From Chlorokybus atmophyticus (lineage: Eukaryota > Streptophyta > Chlorokybophyceae > Chlorokybales > Chlorokybaceae), in assembly GCA_009103225.1 (NCBI GenBank), contig RHPI01002533.1, positions 299,836 to 363,835 of the forward strand: a stretch of DNA of 64,000 nucleotides, written 5' to 3'. The notes under the pieces are model-generated. The model was given only the letters and a program-made list of their open reading frames with translations. It had not been told where the DNA came from and ran no database searches. Below, piece by piece: positions 11,949-24,100 of the stretch (position 1 is the stretch's first letter; every line of letters starts with the position of its first letter). A program made the translations under genes and the position numbers.

Positions 11949-13655
11949 CCAAGGACGATGGAGAGAGTGTAAGCTCATGATTGATAGCGGTGCCAACAGC
12001 AACTTCATGAGTATTGATATCGCGCGGCGTTACGGTTGGCTTTCGTCATTACGAGGAGGTGAAGTGAAGCTCGCTGATGGAGAGCCACCCTCTGGAGGTG
12101 ATGGCGCTGCGTTTATAACTAAAGAGTTGTGCGTTCGCATTGGGAAGATGAAGAAGAACATGCGATTTTGCTGCATCATCCTACGGAACGGGTTTGACGG
12201 GATATTGGGACTACCGTGGCTATGGCAACATAATCCATCCATCAATTGGAGGAAGCTCGCGCTCACCATCGAACGAAATGGTGGAGAATCCATTCAAGCT
12301 GCGTCGGACGTCATCGAGGCGCGGCACGCACAATCATGTGGTACGACAATTGCCCAGATCTGTTATGTGCAATTGAGGAAGTTATTGTTTGCACGGAAGG
12401 CAAAGGTTGCATGGTTGTGCGTGGTGTGCGAAAACACTGCAAAGTCAGCACCCGAGCTGAGTGACGATGTTAAGACGGCTACGATGGACCCCGAGGTGTG
12501 TAAACTTGTTAAAGAATACCAAGATATCATGGTGGACGGACTTCCATCTGGTCTACCACCTCCACGGAGCGTAGACCACCGTGTGGAGCTGATTGAGGGC
12601 GTGCACAAGCCACCGTATCGACCCGTATACAAGTTGTCACCTTTGGAGCTGGAAGAGGCCGAGAGGCAGGTGGCGGACTTGCTGAAAAGAGGCTACATCA
12701 GGTCTAGTAAGTCCCCCTATGGTGCAACTATTTTGTTTGTACGAAAGAAGAACGGGAGCTTGCGCATGTGCGTCGACTACCGAGCTCTCAACAATATCAC
12801 GAAGAGGAATTGCTTTCCACTCCCACGTATCGACGAGTTGCTGGAGCAATTGCAAGGTGCGCAGTACTTCACAACACTTGATCTTGGTAGAGGTTATCAC
12901 CAAATCCGCATCGCGCCCGAGGATGTGGAGAAAACAGCTTTTAACACGTTATGGGCACTACGAGTGGTTGGTCATGTCCTTCGGACTTACGAACGCACCG
13001 GCAACATTTCAAACGCTTATGAACAGCATTTTTGCTGACTTGATTGGTAAGGGAATCCTCGTGTACCTCGACGACATTTTGGTGTACGCGAAAACAAAGG
13101 AGGAGCACGTGGCACTTCTACGGCGCGTGTTGCAGCGTTTGCGCGAACACAAGTTGTACGCCCAGCTACAAAAGTGCAAATTCTTGCTTCGAGAGGTGGA
13201 GTACCTAGGCCACATCGTGTCGCATGAAGGCATCAAGCCGGACCCCAACCAAGTGCAGGTGGTGCGCGAGTGGGCTTCCCCAACCAACATAAAGGAGGTG
13301 ATGTCCTTTTTAGGCCTTGCGGGGTATTATTGCAAGTTTATCATGGGGTTTTCGCGCATAGCTGTTCCCTTGAGTGCCCTACTCAAGAAGGGAAAGCCTT
13401 GGAACACGTCAGCAGCAGAGGAACATGCATTTGCTGCGTTAAAGAAGGCGCTGACGGAGGCACCAGTCCTGGCTCACCCCGACATGGAAAAGACATTTAT
13501 TTTGGCTTGCGACGCGTCCGACACAGCCGTAGGAGCTGTTTTGCAGCAAGACCATGGCAACGGCCTTCAACCAGTAGCATTCTTCAGCAAGAAGATGAGT
13601 GGTGCGGAGCTGAACTACCCCGTGCACGAGAAGGAATGCTTAGCGCAAGTCATAG
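11833..13655 (+). pseudogene. gypsy pol: protease, RT, partial RNase H
   Basis: The aspartic protease site is LMIDSGANSNFM near 11.98 kb, with the flap-side ILGLPWLWQHNP. RT follows with VDYRALN (near 12.77 kb), GYHQIRIAPED, FGLTNAPATFQ and the catalytic YLDDILVYAKT near 13.07 kb. A frameshift near 12.95 kb separates the two halves of RT. RNase H starts with LACDASDTAVGAVL near 13.5 kb and is cut off after PVHEKECLAQV at 13655 by the copia LTR. No integrase is present. Confidence 0.9.
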
Positions 13656-13998
13656 TGTGGAGAATATAGCATGGTTTGCAGTGTTCTCTACATGTATAGC
13701 ATATGACACTTATGTGCTATTGTCCAGTCAGCTTAGCTAGCCCTGTTGTAGCTTATTAAGTTGGTACTTGATAAGCTACTCATAGACTGCAGTTGTATGT
13801 ATAGGCTGCAGGCAGTTAGGACTGGTACAGTTTGGTCTGATCTTTGGTAATACCCAAACTAAGGGCCCAGAGCCGACAGGCCGCGGGTTATTGAGTTAGT
13901 TCACTCTCTGGTCAATACCTCTGGCGGTGTAGCTATGCTTTACCACTGTGTTGTGTATGCTTGCTGTGCATGGTTGCATGCAGCATCTCTAGTCAACA
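13656..13998 (+). repeat. copia 5' LTR
   Basis: Starts TGTGGAGAATATAGC and ends TCTAGTCAACA, directly followed by the primer binding site. No second copy remains, so the boundaries rest on the TG/CA ends, the point where gypsy RNase H homology stops and the primer site. Confidence 0.7.
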
Positions 13999-14013
13999 GG
14001 TTATGGGCCCACA
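13999..14013 (+). promoter_or_regulatory. primer binding site to tRNA-iMet anticodon arm
   Basis: ggttatgggcccaca is complementary to the anticodon stem-loop of plant-type initiator tRNA-Met (GUGGGCCCAUAACC). Priming by a half tRNA of this kind is known from Drosophila copia and relatives. Confidence 0.8.
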
Positions 14014-14164
14014 TCCACGTGTGTAGAGCTAGCTACTGTGAGAGAGTGTTCTCCTCTGTGTGTGGGGTTGTTGGAGCTGATTGCTGGAGCTGAGAGGTGC
14101 AGCGGACAAGCAGGAGGACTGTGGGGTTCAGCTGTGAAGTTCAAGCAGCAGGAGAGTCAGCAGG

Positions 14165-15357
14165 ATGGCAACCACTGGATCAGAGAAGGAGAAGTTCACC
14201 ATCAAACCCTTGGGAGATGACAACTACGCCAGCTGGAGCTTTGAGATGAAGATGAAGCTCATCTATACAGAGCTGTGGGACTACGTAGACCCAAAGGGGA
14301 GTGCGCCAATTGGTAACGAGTCTGCATGGATGCGAAGCAGTTTGCGTGCTTTGGGTTTGATGAGTATGCATGTTGAGCCCTTCCATAGGCCACTGCTACA
14401 GATGCAATCTGATGCGAAGCATGCATGGGAAGCTTTGGAAAATATGTTCTCTACACGCTCTGTTGGTCGTAAGATTGAGCTCAAGCAAGCGTTCAACAAC
14501 ATGAGGAAGCTTGCTAGTGACTCAGTTACAGACTATTTGGGACGTGCACAGAAGCTCAAAAAAATGATTTGACCTCTATTGGAGATTCAGTCTAAGAGGA
14601 TGATCTGTGCTTGAATGTACTGTCTGGGTTGCCACGAGAGTTCGAGGTTGTTGTGATCATGTTGGAGGGTATTAGTACCACTCAGAAGTTGACCCTTAAA
14701 GAGATTTTGCCTATCCTGTTGAAGGCAGAATCTAGGATCAGGGGCAACGAGGCTGATGGAGAGTCCAGTGCGTTCGCTGCTCGAGCGCAGTCATCTGGAG
14801 GAGCTGGTACCAGCGGCAACAACAATGGCAACAAGGGTGGAGATCAAAAGAAGCAGAACAAGCCTTTCAAGGGGAAGTGCTTCCATTGCGACCAAGTCGG
14901 GCACCGGAAGAGTGATTGTCAACAGCTGAGGTCAGCAAAGGGCAATCAGGGTGGACAGAAAGGAGTGGGTGGAGCAATTGCCTTCACAGCATCCACAGAG
15001 ATCAGGCGTCATCCTGGGTGGGTGTTCGATTCTGGCTGTACACAGCATTTGACTCCTGATGCTGGGCTGCTACTCAACTACAAAGTTCAATCCATTCCAC
15101 GGACTGTGGAGGTTCTGGGTGGACAGTTGGAGGTAGCGGGTACAGGCTCATCAGTGCTTCATTATAAGACAGGAGAAGGTGTGTATAGGGTGGAGCTGAA
15201 GGAGGTTCTTCATGTTCCTCGTGCACAGGCTAGCCTCTTCTGCATGAAGGTCGCATTGAAGGCTGGAGCTGATTCGTCAGGAAAAGGAGCAGAAGTCTGT
15301 TTGCGCGTTGATGGCAAGATGTGTCTCATCGCTAGAGAACAGCAGGGCGGCCTTTAA
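14165..15357 (+). pseudogene. copia gag and protease
   Basis: ATG at 14165 opens a gag frame (FTIKPLGDDNYASWSFEMK, UBN2-type gag) to a stop at 14572. It continues after a frameshift from 14611 (NVLSGLPREFEVVV). A CCHC knuckle (CFHCDQVGHRKSDC) lies near 14.88 kb. The protease site WVFDSGCTQHLT lies near 15.02 kb. A stop at 15355-15357 precedes the integrase region in the same frame. Confidence 0.88.
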
Positions 15358-15390
15358 CTGACAGAAGAAGCTGAGACTGACAAGGCACTG

Positions 15391-16476
15391 GTGGCGACAG
15401 TTCCTGCGTCAGCTGAACGTTGGCATCGAAGGTTTGGGCATCTTGGCTACGACAACCTGCATCGTTTGATAGCAGAAGATCTGGTCAGCGGCATCAATGT
15501 GAGCAAGCTGCAGATTAAGCAGGCCAAAGGAGTGTTATGCGAGCCATGTGTGTTGTCTAAGATGCATAGGCAACCTTTTCAGCGATCTAAGAGCGTCAGC
15601 GAGCATGTTGGACAGTTGGTACACACATATGTGTGTGGTCCGTTACCGGAGCCATCAAAGGGGGGAGCATCTTACATTGTCACCTTCCTTGATGACTTCT
15701 CCAAGCTGTCATTGGTGCGTCCTGGGAAGCTCAAGTCAGATGTACCAGCTGTGGTAAAAGAGGTGGTGCTGTGGTTGAAAAATGTGTCTGGCAAATTTGT
15801 GAAGACAGTCAGAAGTGACAGAGGAGGGGAGTACCTGAACAACAAGCTGTCTGCATTCTGATCTTCGCAAGGCATTGTGCATTAGACAACAGCCCCGTAC
15901 ACTCCGCAGCAGAATGGTGCAGCAGAGCGGCTGAATCTGACTTTGATGGAAAGGGTGAGAGCCATGCTGAGTGATGCAAAGTTGGAGTATTGCTGGTGGG
16001 CAGAGGCGGTCTTGACAGCCAACTACATCAGGTATAGATCGCCAGTGTGTGCTCAAGCAAAGACTCCATGGGAATTGTTCTTCGCGAAAGCTCCAGATGT
16101 CAGCAACATGCGAGTGTTTGGCTGCACTGCATATGTGTTGATACCAAAACAGAAAAGGAAGAAGCTAGAGCCAGAAAGGCACATTCCTTGGCTATGAGCC
16201 TGACTCCAAGGCTTATAGAGTTTTGCTGGAGGATACTCGGAAGATTGTGATCAGCAGAGAAGTTGTCTTCCATGAAGCCGTGGGAGCTCAGCAACTGCAG
16301 GAGATCAGTGACAGTGACTCTTCAGGAGAAGATGTTAGTTCTGATGATAATCAGCAACAGCCTGAGTTCAGCTCTGCAACCACTGCTCCATATTTGGTGG
16401 ACAGTGATTCTTTCGAAGAAGAGGGACGGCAATGGCAACATTGAAAGGTATAAAGCCAGATCTTATGCATGGTGAT
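15391..16476 (+). pseudogene. copia integrase and start of RT
   Basis: The HHCC pre-integrase domain starts WHRRFGHLGYDNLHRL, with the CEPC pair near 15.54 kb. The catalytic core shows FLDDFSK and SDRGGEYLNN. After two stops (15859 and about 15883) come TPQQNGAAERLN with the catalytic Glu and the GTAYVLIP-type end domain. An acidic Ser-rich linker follows, then GNIERYKAR, the usual beginning of copia RT, after which the element is cut off. Stops and frameshifts show it is not functional. Confidence 0.85.
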
Positions 16477-16487
16477 TCTGTAAATTT

Positions 16488-17140
16488 TGTGATTTTCATG
16501 GCCGTTTTAGGCCTTATTTGTAAGGTACATGTTTTCTATGACTTGTGGCGGATATCGGCGAGTTATGAGTCTGCCGCGGATATCGACCGGGGCCCCAAGA
16601 CCAGTCCGGAAGGGCTCTTGCCAGAAAACGGAGGGCCAGTCGAGAAGGGCTCGACCAGATTTCTGGAAGGGCCTGGCGCCAAGTAGTATAACTTGACCAT
16701 ATGAGCAGCAAATTAGGAGACCTTTGGTGTGTTGGAAAGGTCTAGAAGTGTAATACAAGATTCTGCAATTATATCTTAGCTTCTAGTTCCGTCTAGCGCT
16801 AGAATCGTCTAGACAGTAGCATGTGCAGACTGGTAGGTATAAAAGTGACATTCTACAATTTGCAATACAACTTTTAGCTCCCTAGTTTCTTGTGTGCAAG
16901 CTTGGTGGTGGCTAGAAGGGGCTGCTAGCGTGTGTCCACTGGTGTGTGCTTGCTTGTGTGACGATCCAAGGCGCTACACAAGTCGGTGTGTAGCTTCGAG
17001 CGCATGCGCGTGCGTGCGCGAGTGGCGGGGCGCGCGTGTGCTTGGCAGAGGGGGCAAGGTTCCGGTGTGAATACCGTGTCTTGGTGAGAGGGTTGTGGAT
17101 TGGACCAACTCACAGGTGACAAGGCACGAGCACCGTCACA
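16488..17140 (+). repeat. gypsy element 3' LTR
   Basis: 653 bp direct repeat of 9998-10652 with the same TG and CA ends. Confidence 0.93.
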
Positions 17141-17640
17141 TGGGCTGTGCATCGATATGGATGCTATGGTGCTGGCAAGCTCGCCATAGCCATCAACTCT
17201 GTGCAACTCAGTGATGGACTTCCACACAACATGTGCCTCATGATCAAGATACTGAGCCATGTTATGAAATGATACCTCATCTGACCAGTTCTTGTTCTTA
17301 AGGGCTTGCTGCCGCATCTTGGAGTGAGATTTAATGAACTCATCAAGTGGTGTGGTCGTCCGGAGAAGCGCAGGGAGTTGGTTGAGCTGGAAGGGTCCAT
17401 CTCTTTATCATCGCTGTCCGAAAGAGGTGGAGAAACTCATTGTCGAGGAGTGAAGTGAGAGGAGGTAAAGCTGGAGACGTAGCGAGAGCCTTTGCTGCTA
17501 CGGCGTCCTTTAATTGCTCGCTCGTAGGGGAGGTTGGAGGTTGGGCTCTAACTGCAGAGGTCCTCTTCGTCTATCGCCAAAAATGGGGTGGGCCTGCTCA
17601 TACAGCTGATGCGATGGTGAAAGTGTATGAAGGGTAGAGT
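17141..17640 (-). pseudogene. gag-like fragment beyond the gypsy insertion
   Basis: Minus-strand frames read SEQLKDAVAAKALATSPALP, then NEFLHLFRTAMIK, then WSDEVSFHNMAQYLDHEAH and ELHRVDGYGELASTIAS up to the LTR boundary. The mix of aromatic and helical segments is gag-like. At least two frames are involved. It may be the N-terminal half of the minus-strand gag debris left of 9998, split by the gypsy insertion. That link is inference, since no target duplication joins them. Confidence 0.35.
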
Positions 17641-20600
17641 GTCTATGCTCTACAACGCTATCTGAAGGCTGATATCACTCAACACACTAGTGCGCACTAT
17701 GTGATGACGGTGACAACAGTACACTAAGCTGTATCCAGCTACAAGCTGCGCTTCTGATATGAGAAGCAGGATGCAACCACACTCGCTCGAGGAACGAGGG
17801 TGACACTGCGAGTCAACAAGCCAATACTATAGGTGGTGCTGTTTACACAATTCTTTGCATAAGTAGGAAATTGCATTACACTATTATGTGAGGTGAATGA
17901 GCAAGCAACACGTGGATGATGTGCCCTGACTGATGCCAACAAGCACACCATAACCAAGCACACCAAGCTCACATTAATGACAAGTACAGTGCACAAGAGC
18001 ATGCACAGGCTCTCACACGGTGAGAGAATACTTGGGAACCGGGACGGCGCGTTTTGTAGTTCAAGTCGCTTCACAAGCTCTTAGCTTTCTCACTCATAGT
18101 GTCACAGGCTGACTAGTGAGCATTATGACTACTTATACAAATCACATCAAGACTGTTCAAAACATAAGCTAATGGTCATGTCGAGGCTATTTGTAATGAG
18201 AACCCCCACTTTATATAGAACAAAACTTATAACCAAATTCACTGAACAGCTACGCGTGGTACCTATGCAGGCTATGGTTATGAGCTAGAGTCATGACCTA
18301 GCTACTGGTCAGTGACACGCGCGGGTCTTCATGCTGATAGGTCGGGCGAGGGTCTTAATGTAGGCATGCTCGAAGAAGGCTGGCATGCAAGGACAATGGG
18401 CATGACAGCACACATGCTTTCAAGCAGACCCCTTTGGACTTGAGTTCACCTTTGAACTTTGGCCGCACAGTTGGACAAATTCAACTATATGCTCCAAGGT
18501 GTTGTGCTCTCTTCGACCAACCTTGCCACTAAGTACATACTCATTGAGTACGGGATGTGCAGTTCCAATGGACTTCAAGCTTTTTTGAACCTATTCAAGT
18601 ATGACCACATACTCTTCACCTTCAGCCCAAGTAGAGGATCAGGTTACACCGGCCCACTGCACTTCAAGTGCATGGACACACAGGTGCCGCATGACAACAG
18701 ATGATGCGTACATGCATAATCGCAGGTGACAAGCAACACATGCTCTGAAACCAACTTGGTCACCCTGAATGGGTTCAAGCATTTGGGTAGCAAATGCAAT
18801 TGTTAGTGAACTCGATTGCGAGATCAATGATAAAAACAACAGTCTCAAACCCGGGAACTGTTGCTTGGCCAGCGAGGGTGTTCCTTTGCCTGGACCGCTT
18901 TCCCGCCATAGCACAAACTTGAAGCACAGCTTAGCAACTATGACATGCAGTGCATGCATCTCATATGCAGTACCGTACAGTCCCTATGCCGGGAATTGAC
19001 ACTGTCAGTGTTGTGGCACAACATGCATAATGTGCTTTGACTGTCATAGCCGCGAGTGTCACCCAGTGACGCTCTCAATACATGGACAACTTGTCTTTTG
19101 GACGCAAGCTTGGTATGGATAACTTGTCTCACTTACTGTTCTGAGCACCCGCAAATCTACCGCTAGCAGCCACTGTGCAATCGATGTACATAATGTGAGA
19201 AGTGTGGTTGTCGCTGCGATAGCTCGGCACGTCCTTGATACCTAGTTCAAATGTTGTCAACACCTATTGACCAACTTGCGCCTTTGTCAGCACTTGCTGA
19301 CTCAGCAAACTCGACTCTAGGCCAACTCATATGGCATGACGCGAAATCTACGGGCTCAGGCCGACTTGGTTTGGCAATGCAGGATTCAACATGCTTATAA
19401 TGTTGTCAACACCTCACGTTGGTGACAAGCTCAATGTCTTTGTGCCACTACTGGTGGCATCACTTGAGACTTTAAGCTCTTGCCAATGCATGTTGCAGCT
19501 GCAACTAGTGCATTACTTGTCACGCTTGGCCAGCGATGCGGGCATCACCGAGTGACTACCTCATCAGGCCCTAAGCATGGTTGTCTGCCTGTTAACAGGC
19601 AGACAACTGTTTGCAACGTTGCAAACAGTTGTGAGTCATACATGCGCACCCGTCATGGGCTTGTCAAGTTCAGCTTCAACTTCCATGTGTTCCCACAAGC
19701 TTTTGTGGCACACCAATCCCTTCCATGTTAGCTTGACCATAAAATTGCGGGAGCTTTCAATTGTACAGCTGCAATTGAATGTGCTACATAGTCATGTGGA
19801 GATCCTTCCCATTAGGTAAGGATCCTCACTCGGTGTCTCACCTTGTGTAACGGATTGTTCAACACCTCCCCACTGGGTTGGGTGTCAAACCGTGACATGG
19901 TATGTGCACGTACACGTGCAGCACACAAGCTCAAGATTCATTGCTATGAGAGTATGAGTTTATGAGTAAATGGGTTCAAGTTGTGGTCGGTTGCAACTGA
20001 GTAACCGCTTTCACCCCCCCTTTAGTTGCAGAGTCACTCTGTGACTGCTTGCATTACTCCCATCAACACAAGCACACACATGCTAAGTGAGTAGTCATCA
20101 CATCATCACGATGTCTAATAGCACACAAGAAAAAAGTGATTGCTTTCGCTGAGTAACATACAAATCGCGCACGTGCGAACATGCGTTGCAACTTTGTGCC
20201 AACTACTTGGGCATCAACATGATCACCTCAAGTATCATACTTGAGTGACCGAGATATGTACCTCTTTGTAGGGACTGGTACAGTTTCCAGTATCTTGCAA
20301 ACACACGCATCAGCGGACGTTGCCAAGCCTCTAATCTATGCTTTTAGGGGGATGGAGGTGTGCACCAACAGCAACTTAGCCCAATCAGTCCTCACGTTGC
20401 ATGAAGTGCATGCTACTTCCCCTCATTGTCTCACAAGATACTCAGAGGGACACATAGCCCTTGTATTGTTGGCGTCACAAGTGTACAGCTTGCATTAAAG
20501 AGTAGTGTGCCATACACTCTCTTCTGATTATTTTACTATCGCACAAAGAATTAGTGAGCCTGGTAAGGCTCACTACGTTGCATTGCACTAGAACCCAAAG

Positions 20601-21121
20601 CATCACACGAGTTACGCATGTGAACGAGTCAGCAATGTCACACCCTCAAACACTTGCCACAATACATTGTCGCCTCATCTCATGTGGTGCATCTGCCTTT
20701 ATGACACCAGTGGTGAGACCAAAGTAGACAAGCAAGGTCTGTGCCAGGCAATGCTTGCACACACGTGCAAATGCACCGGAGGCATGCCATGCATGTGGTA
20801 AATCCAACGTGTTCCACATGATTCAATGCACTCGGCGCGCTGATGACACGCACTTATCAAAGCGAAGCAACCGCAGTCAATCAACACCATGCATAAGACA
20901 ACCAACCACCAATCGTCATTACATGTTCGGTCTTTCCTACAACTGGAGCTGCACCAACGTTTGAAGACAACCTTTTGATCCGTTCAACTCGCACTTAACT
21001 AAACACAAACTACACAGTCACCCCTACACATGCTCCGAGCTCAGCACTCCAGGAGCTACACAAGTCAATGGTCGCAAACACACAAAACAAAACGCACTGC
21101 CAGGGGCAAGCCAACCGCAAC
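17641..21121. other. 3.5 kb without a supported gene
   Basis: Short open frames on both strands show no recognisable domains and no consistent splicing. The region holds many short inverted words, including the palindrome pair at 19580-19632. It may be old, eroded transposon sequence. Confidence 0.4.
19580..19632. repeat. two overlapping perfect palindromes
   Basis: The first palindrome (19580-19607) is 28 bp with centre gtt/aac. The second (19603-19632) is 30 bp with centre aac/gtt. They share five bases. Both are perfect and without loop, so the strand can fold into two adjacent hairpins. Confidence 0.95.
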
Positions 21122-24100
21122 CTAGGAATCTGCCCCGGTGATGATTCGCACAACCATGGTCAAGCGATCCATTGCCTTCGAGTACGTGTATATCCAACTC
21201 AACACGAGAGCCACGTCATCGTAGTTGTGCAGCAGTGTATTGATGAACTTGGGGTGGCACTTGACGCACGCATGAAGCAGCTTCCTGCGCTCCAGATACT
21301 GCTTGCGCAGTTCCAACCGTGCAGCCTCCAGCTCGTGGATGGCGGCGCTGGCGCTGGCCTTGACATCTTTCTTAGACAAACTCTCATGTGTGTGCTCGCC
21401 GCTGCGAAGCATGTCCACTGCAGTCTTCACCATCCGCTCTGCCGCCCGCGACACCTCTGCAAAGTATGGCTCCAATGGCCCTGTGAGAAAGCGATGCAAG
21501 TCCCCATTGTACCTGCACAGAACTGGAGATTGAATATTCTGTGTTCAAGTATGTGTACATGTGGCAAAGCATATCTTGAGGTCTACACTAACCAGGCTAT
21601 TCTGTTTGACAAGCCCATAAGTGCTAGCAAAGTTGAAACCAAAGCGTCCAGGCCTTGTACTTGCCTGCCGGTAATCATTGGAGGCCTCTTGTTGACGATT
21701 GCCATGGCCGCCAGTCTGTCGGACAAGGCCAGCATACCGGCGAGGGTTTGAGCAACAATCGGAGGCATGGCCAAGGGTCCTTTCTTCCACAGGACAGCCT
21801 CCTTTGCGAGGATCAGCTGCACTGCACTGAGGGGAGCAATCAGCGCTGACTGGAGGGAGAAAACCTCCCACTCGGGTGGTTGTTGATGTTGGTGGCTGAG
21901 CTTGTCACTGGCAATGGCAGATTTATCAACTTCATCGCCAATCGATCTGAACTCGTCGTGGAAAGTGTCAACCGCATGTTGGCCTTTCTCAAGTGTTTGT
22001 GCAAGTGTCTCCAGCGCCTCATCGGAAGCATACCACGGCAGGATGAGGTTGCTCACCACGATGGCGAACACACCGCCAATGACCATCGCCAGCGGCCTCG
22101 CGACGGCCCACGTCCAGTTGCCAGTGTCGCCTGGCTGCGGGGTGTACTGCTCGAGTGTAAGGATGTAAAGCGTGCTAATGGACAAGAAGACCGCATACAT
22201 GAACTGCGTGGACATAAAAAGACCCATCACGAAGGTAATGACGCTTAGAATGGCCCCGAGTACAAGTGGTTCCGATGCGACTGCCGCATTGGACATAAGG
22301 CCGTATGCAATAGCCGCGGCAATGATGGTGGCAATGATGCGCAGCATTGCACGGAGCACTGTCGTGTCCACCTTTGGGAAGATCGTAAGCATGACGCAAA
22401 AGTAGGCCCACAGAGGCTTCCAATCCGAGACGGTTTGTATGTGTTGAATGCTCAGGACCACGACGACCACTGTGGCGGTGCAGAGCCACCACTTGCATGC
22501 GTATTGGAAGTTTCTCGACCGCAGCATGTACGTGAAACTTTCTCTGGATTTCAATCTTTTTGGCAGGTGGTTGAAAAACACGTCTTTCCAACGCTTAACG
22601 AGTGCATAGCCACTCAGCGCCATCGCATGCGGCACTACAAAAGAGAAGTTGGCTTTCAACCAGTGCTGAGATTTCTGCCTCAGGGTCGCTCCCTCCTTGT
22701 CCAGAGCCTGATAGTGTTGATTCTTCACCGCATTCTTCACGGCAGATTCCAGGTCCTGCAGATCTCTTATCATCTGATGGGTCACGATCGCGGTGAAGAT
22801 GAGCGCTCGCACTTCCGAGGTTGGCGCTATGATTTGCCCGTCCTCTTTTAGTACCTTGTCATCGCAGCGAGTCAACATGTTGGAACAATCTGACCGCCGC
22901 TTGCAACCAGTTGGAACTTGTCACTTGACTTTGGTAATACAAATTGCAAACAACATAACTTGATGTACTCACGCGCGCGCGCACACACACACAGAGCGAG
23001 CGAGCAAACAAGAGACTGGCTTGCCTGGGTCCAAGACAAAGCCCACCTGTGCCCAGTATCTATTGAATGCTGCTTTCAGGCCAGTGGTGTGCACGTCCAC
23101 GTACCGCTGCCAGGCCACGCGCTTGACTCTGCAGAGTGGTGACGAGCCCATGCGGTCTGCATCGCCTCGCACAATGAACGCAAGTCCGGCACAGACGGCA
23201 GCCTGCAAGATTTCCCGCGTGATTTGCATATAGGGCAAGTGTTTGCGTGCTTGCGTGTGCAAATGAGAGTGTGAGCACACCATGTCGGCGTAAAGGTAGC
23301 GTATCAGCGGAATCTCCTCTTCAAGAAACCACTTGAGAAGCGTCCTGGTGTGGAAATGCCTGCCACCTGCACTGTGCAATCGACTCATCATCCATGCCAC
23401 CACACCATGGCTGCATCCGTAAGCTACTCCGCTTCTTTTACATTACTTTTAGGCAGTCAACGCAACAAGAAAGCACCTTCCAGCACCATCTCCAGTGCCG
23501 TCACAGTCGTAATCAACTTGTTGACGGCCTGCAGCAGCCGAGTCATTGGCTGCACTCCTAACAACGTTGATGATTGACAAAGACCAGCAAATCACGCACT
23601 ATCATGCCTGAATGACTGGATACCACTCGCTGAGGTTGTAGATGCCATCCACCCATGGGGGCTCCATGGCGGCAATCCCAAGCGCCAGCTGCACTTTGGC
23701 AACATCGGGCCGCAGAGTCGCAACGTGGAACGCTGATGAAGGCGACCGATCTTTCTGCAGCTGCTCCGGGCTGGACAGGTTTTGCAGCGTGTCCAAAACC
23801 TCATTGTCCGCCGGCTCCTGGCGACTACTCCAGCGACCCATCCCTGAACACCGCAGTGACGAACGCATTGGTAACACGCGTGGACAACGCACACCACAAC
23901 AGCCTGGCCAGAGCACTTATACTGTCATCTGCAATGCAGCACGACTGAGTCATATAACTGCCACCTTGCTGTACCAGCACATGCCTCCACAACATACATG
24001 ATGTGATGCAGAAAGACTGTGCATGCCCATGATGCTAGGCAGCATAGCCCCCACAACCTCTGCAGCACAACAATCTTGAAAAACCAAACGCCTCTGCTCA

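Larger units (their letters stand above)
13656..16476 (+). mobile_element. Ty1/copia retrotransposon, 3'-truncated
   Basis: It begins with a TG...CA LTR (13656-13998), a primer site to the tRNA-Met anticodon arm, gag, protease and integrase, and ends in the first residues of RT (GNIERYKAR). The 3' LTR, most of RT and RNase H are gone. In-frame stops and two frameshifts show it is dead. The internal order (protease, integrase, RT) identifies it as copia rather than gypsy. Confidence 0.88.
9998..17140 (+). mobile_element. Ty3/gypsy LTR retrotransposon with nested copia element
   Basis: Two long terminal repeats (9998-10652 and 16488-17140) both start TGTGATTTTCATGG and end CCGTCACA. By eye they differ at about eight positions plus a 2 bp indel. 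Between them lie a tRNA-Met-type primer site, gag, protease, reverse transcriptase and the first part of RNase H. The rest of RNase H and the integrase are missing. A Ty1/copia element starts at 13656 inside the RNase H sequence and itself stops in its RT shortly before the 3' LTR. One deletion joining copia RT to the region before the gypsy 3' LTR would explain the structure. No target site duplication is visible at the outer ends. Confidence 0.9.

Noticed and set aside
18459-18704. 81-codon plus-strand frame with an aromatic-rich middle
   Set aside because: No start context, domain or splice partner. Probably chance in old repeat sequence.
21068-21751. 227-codon plus-strand open frame
   Set aside because: Antisense to the last FUSC exons, which are in phase and have the expected composition on the minus strand.
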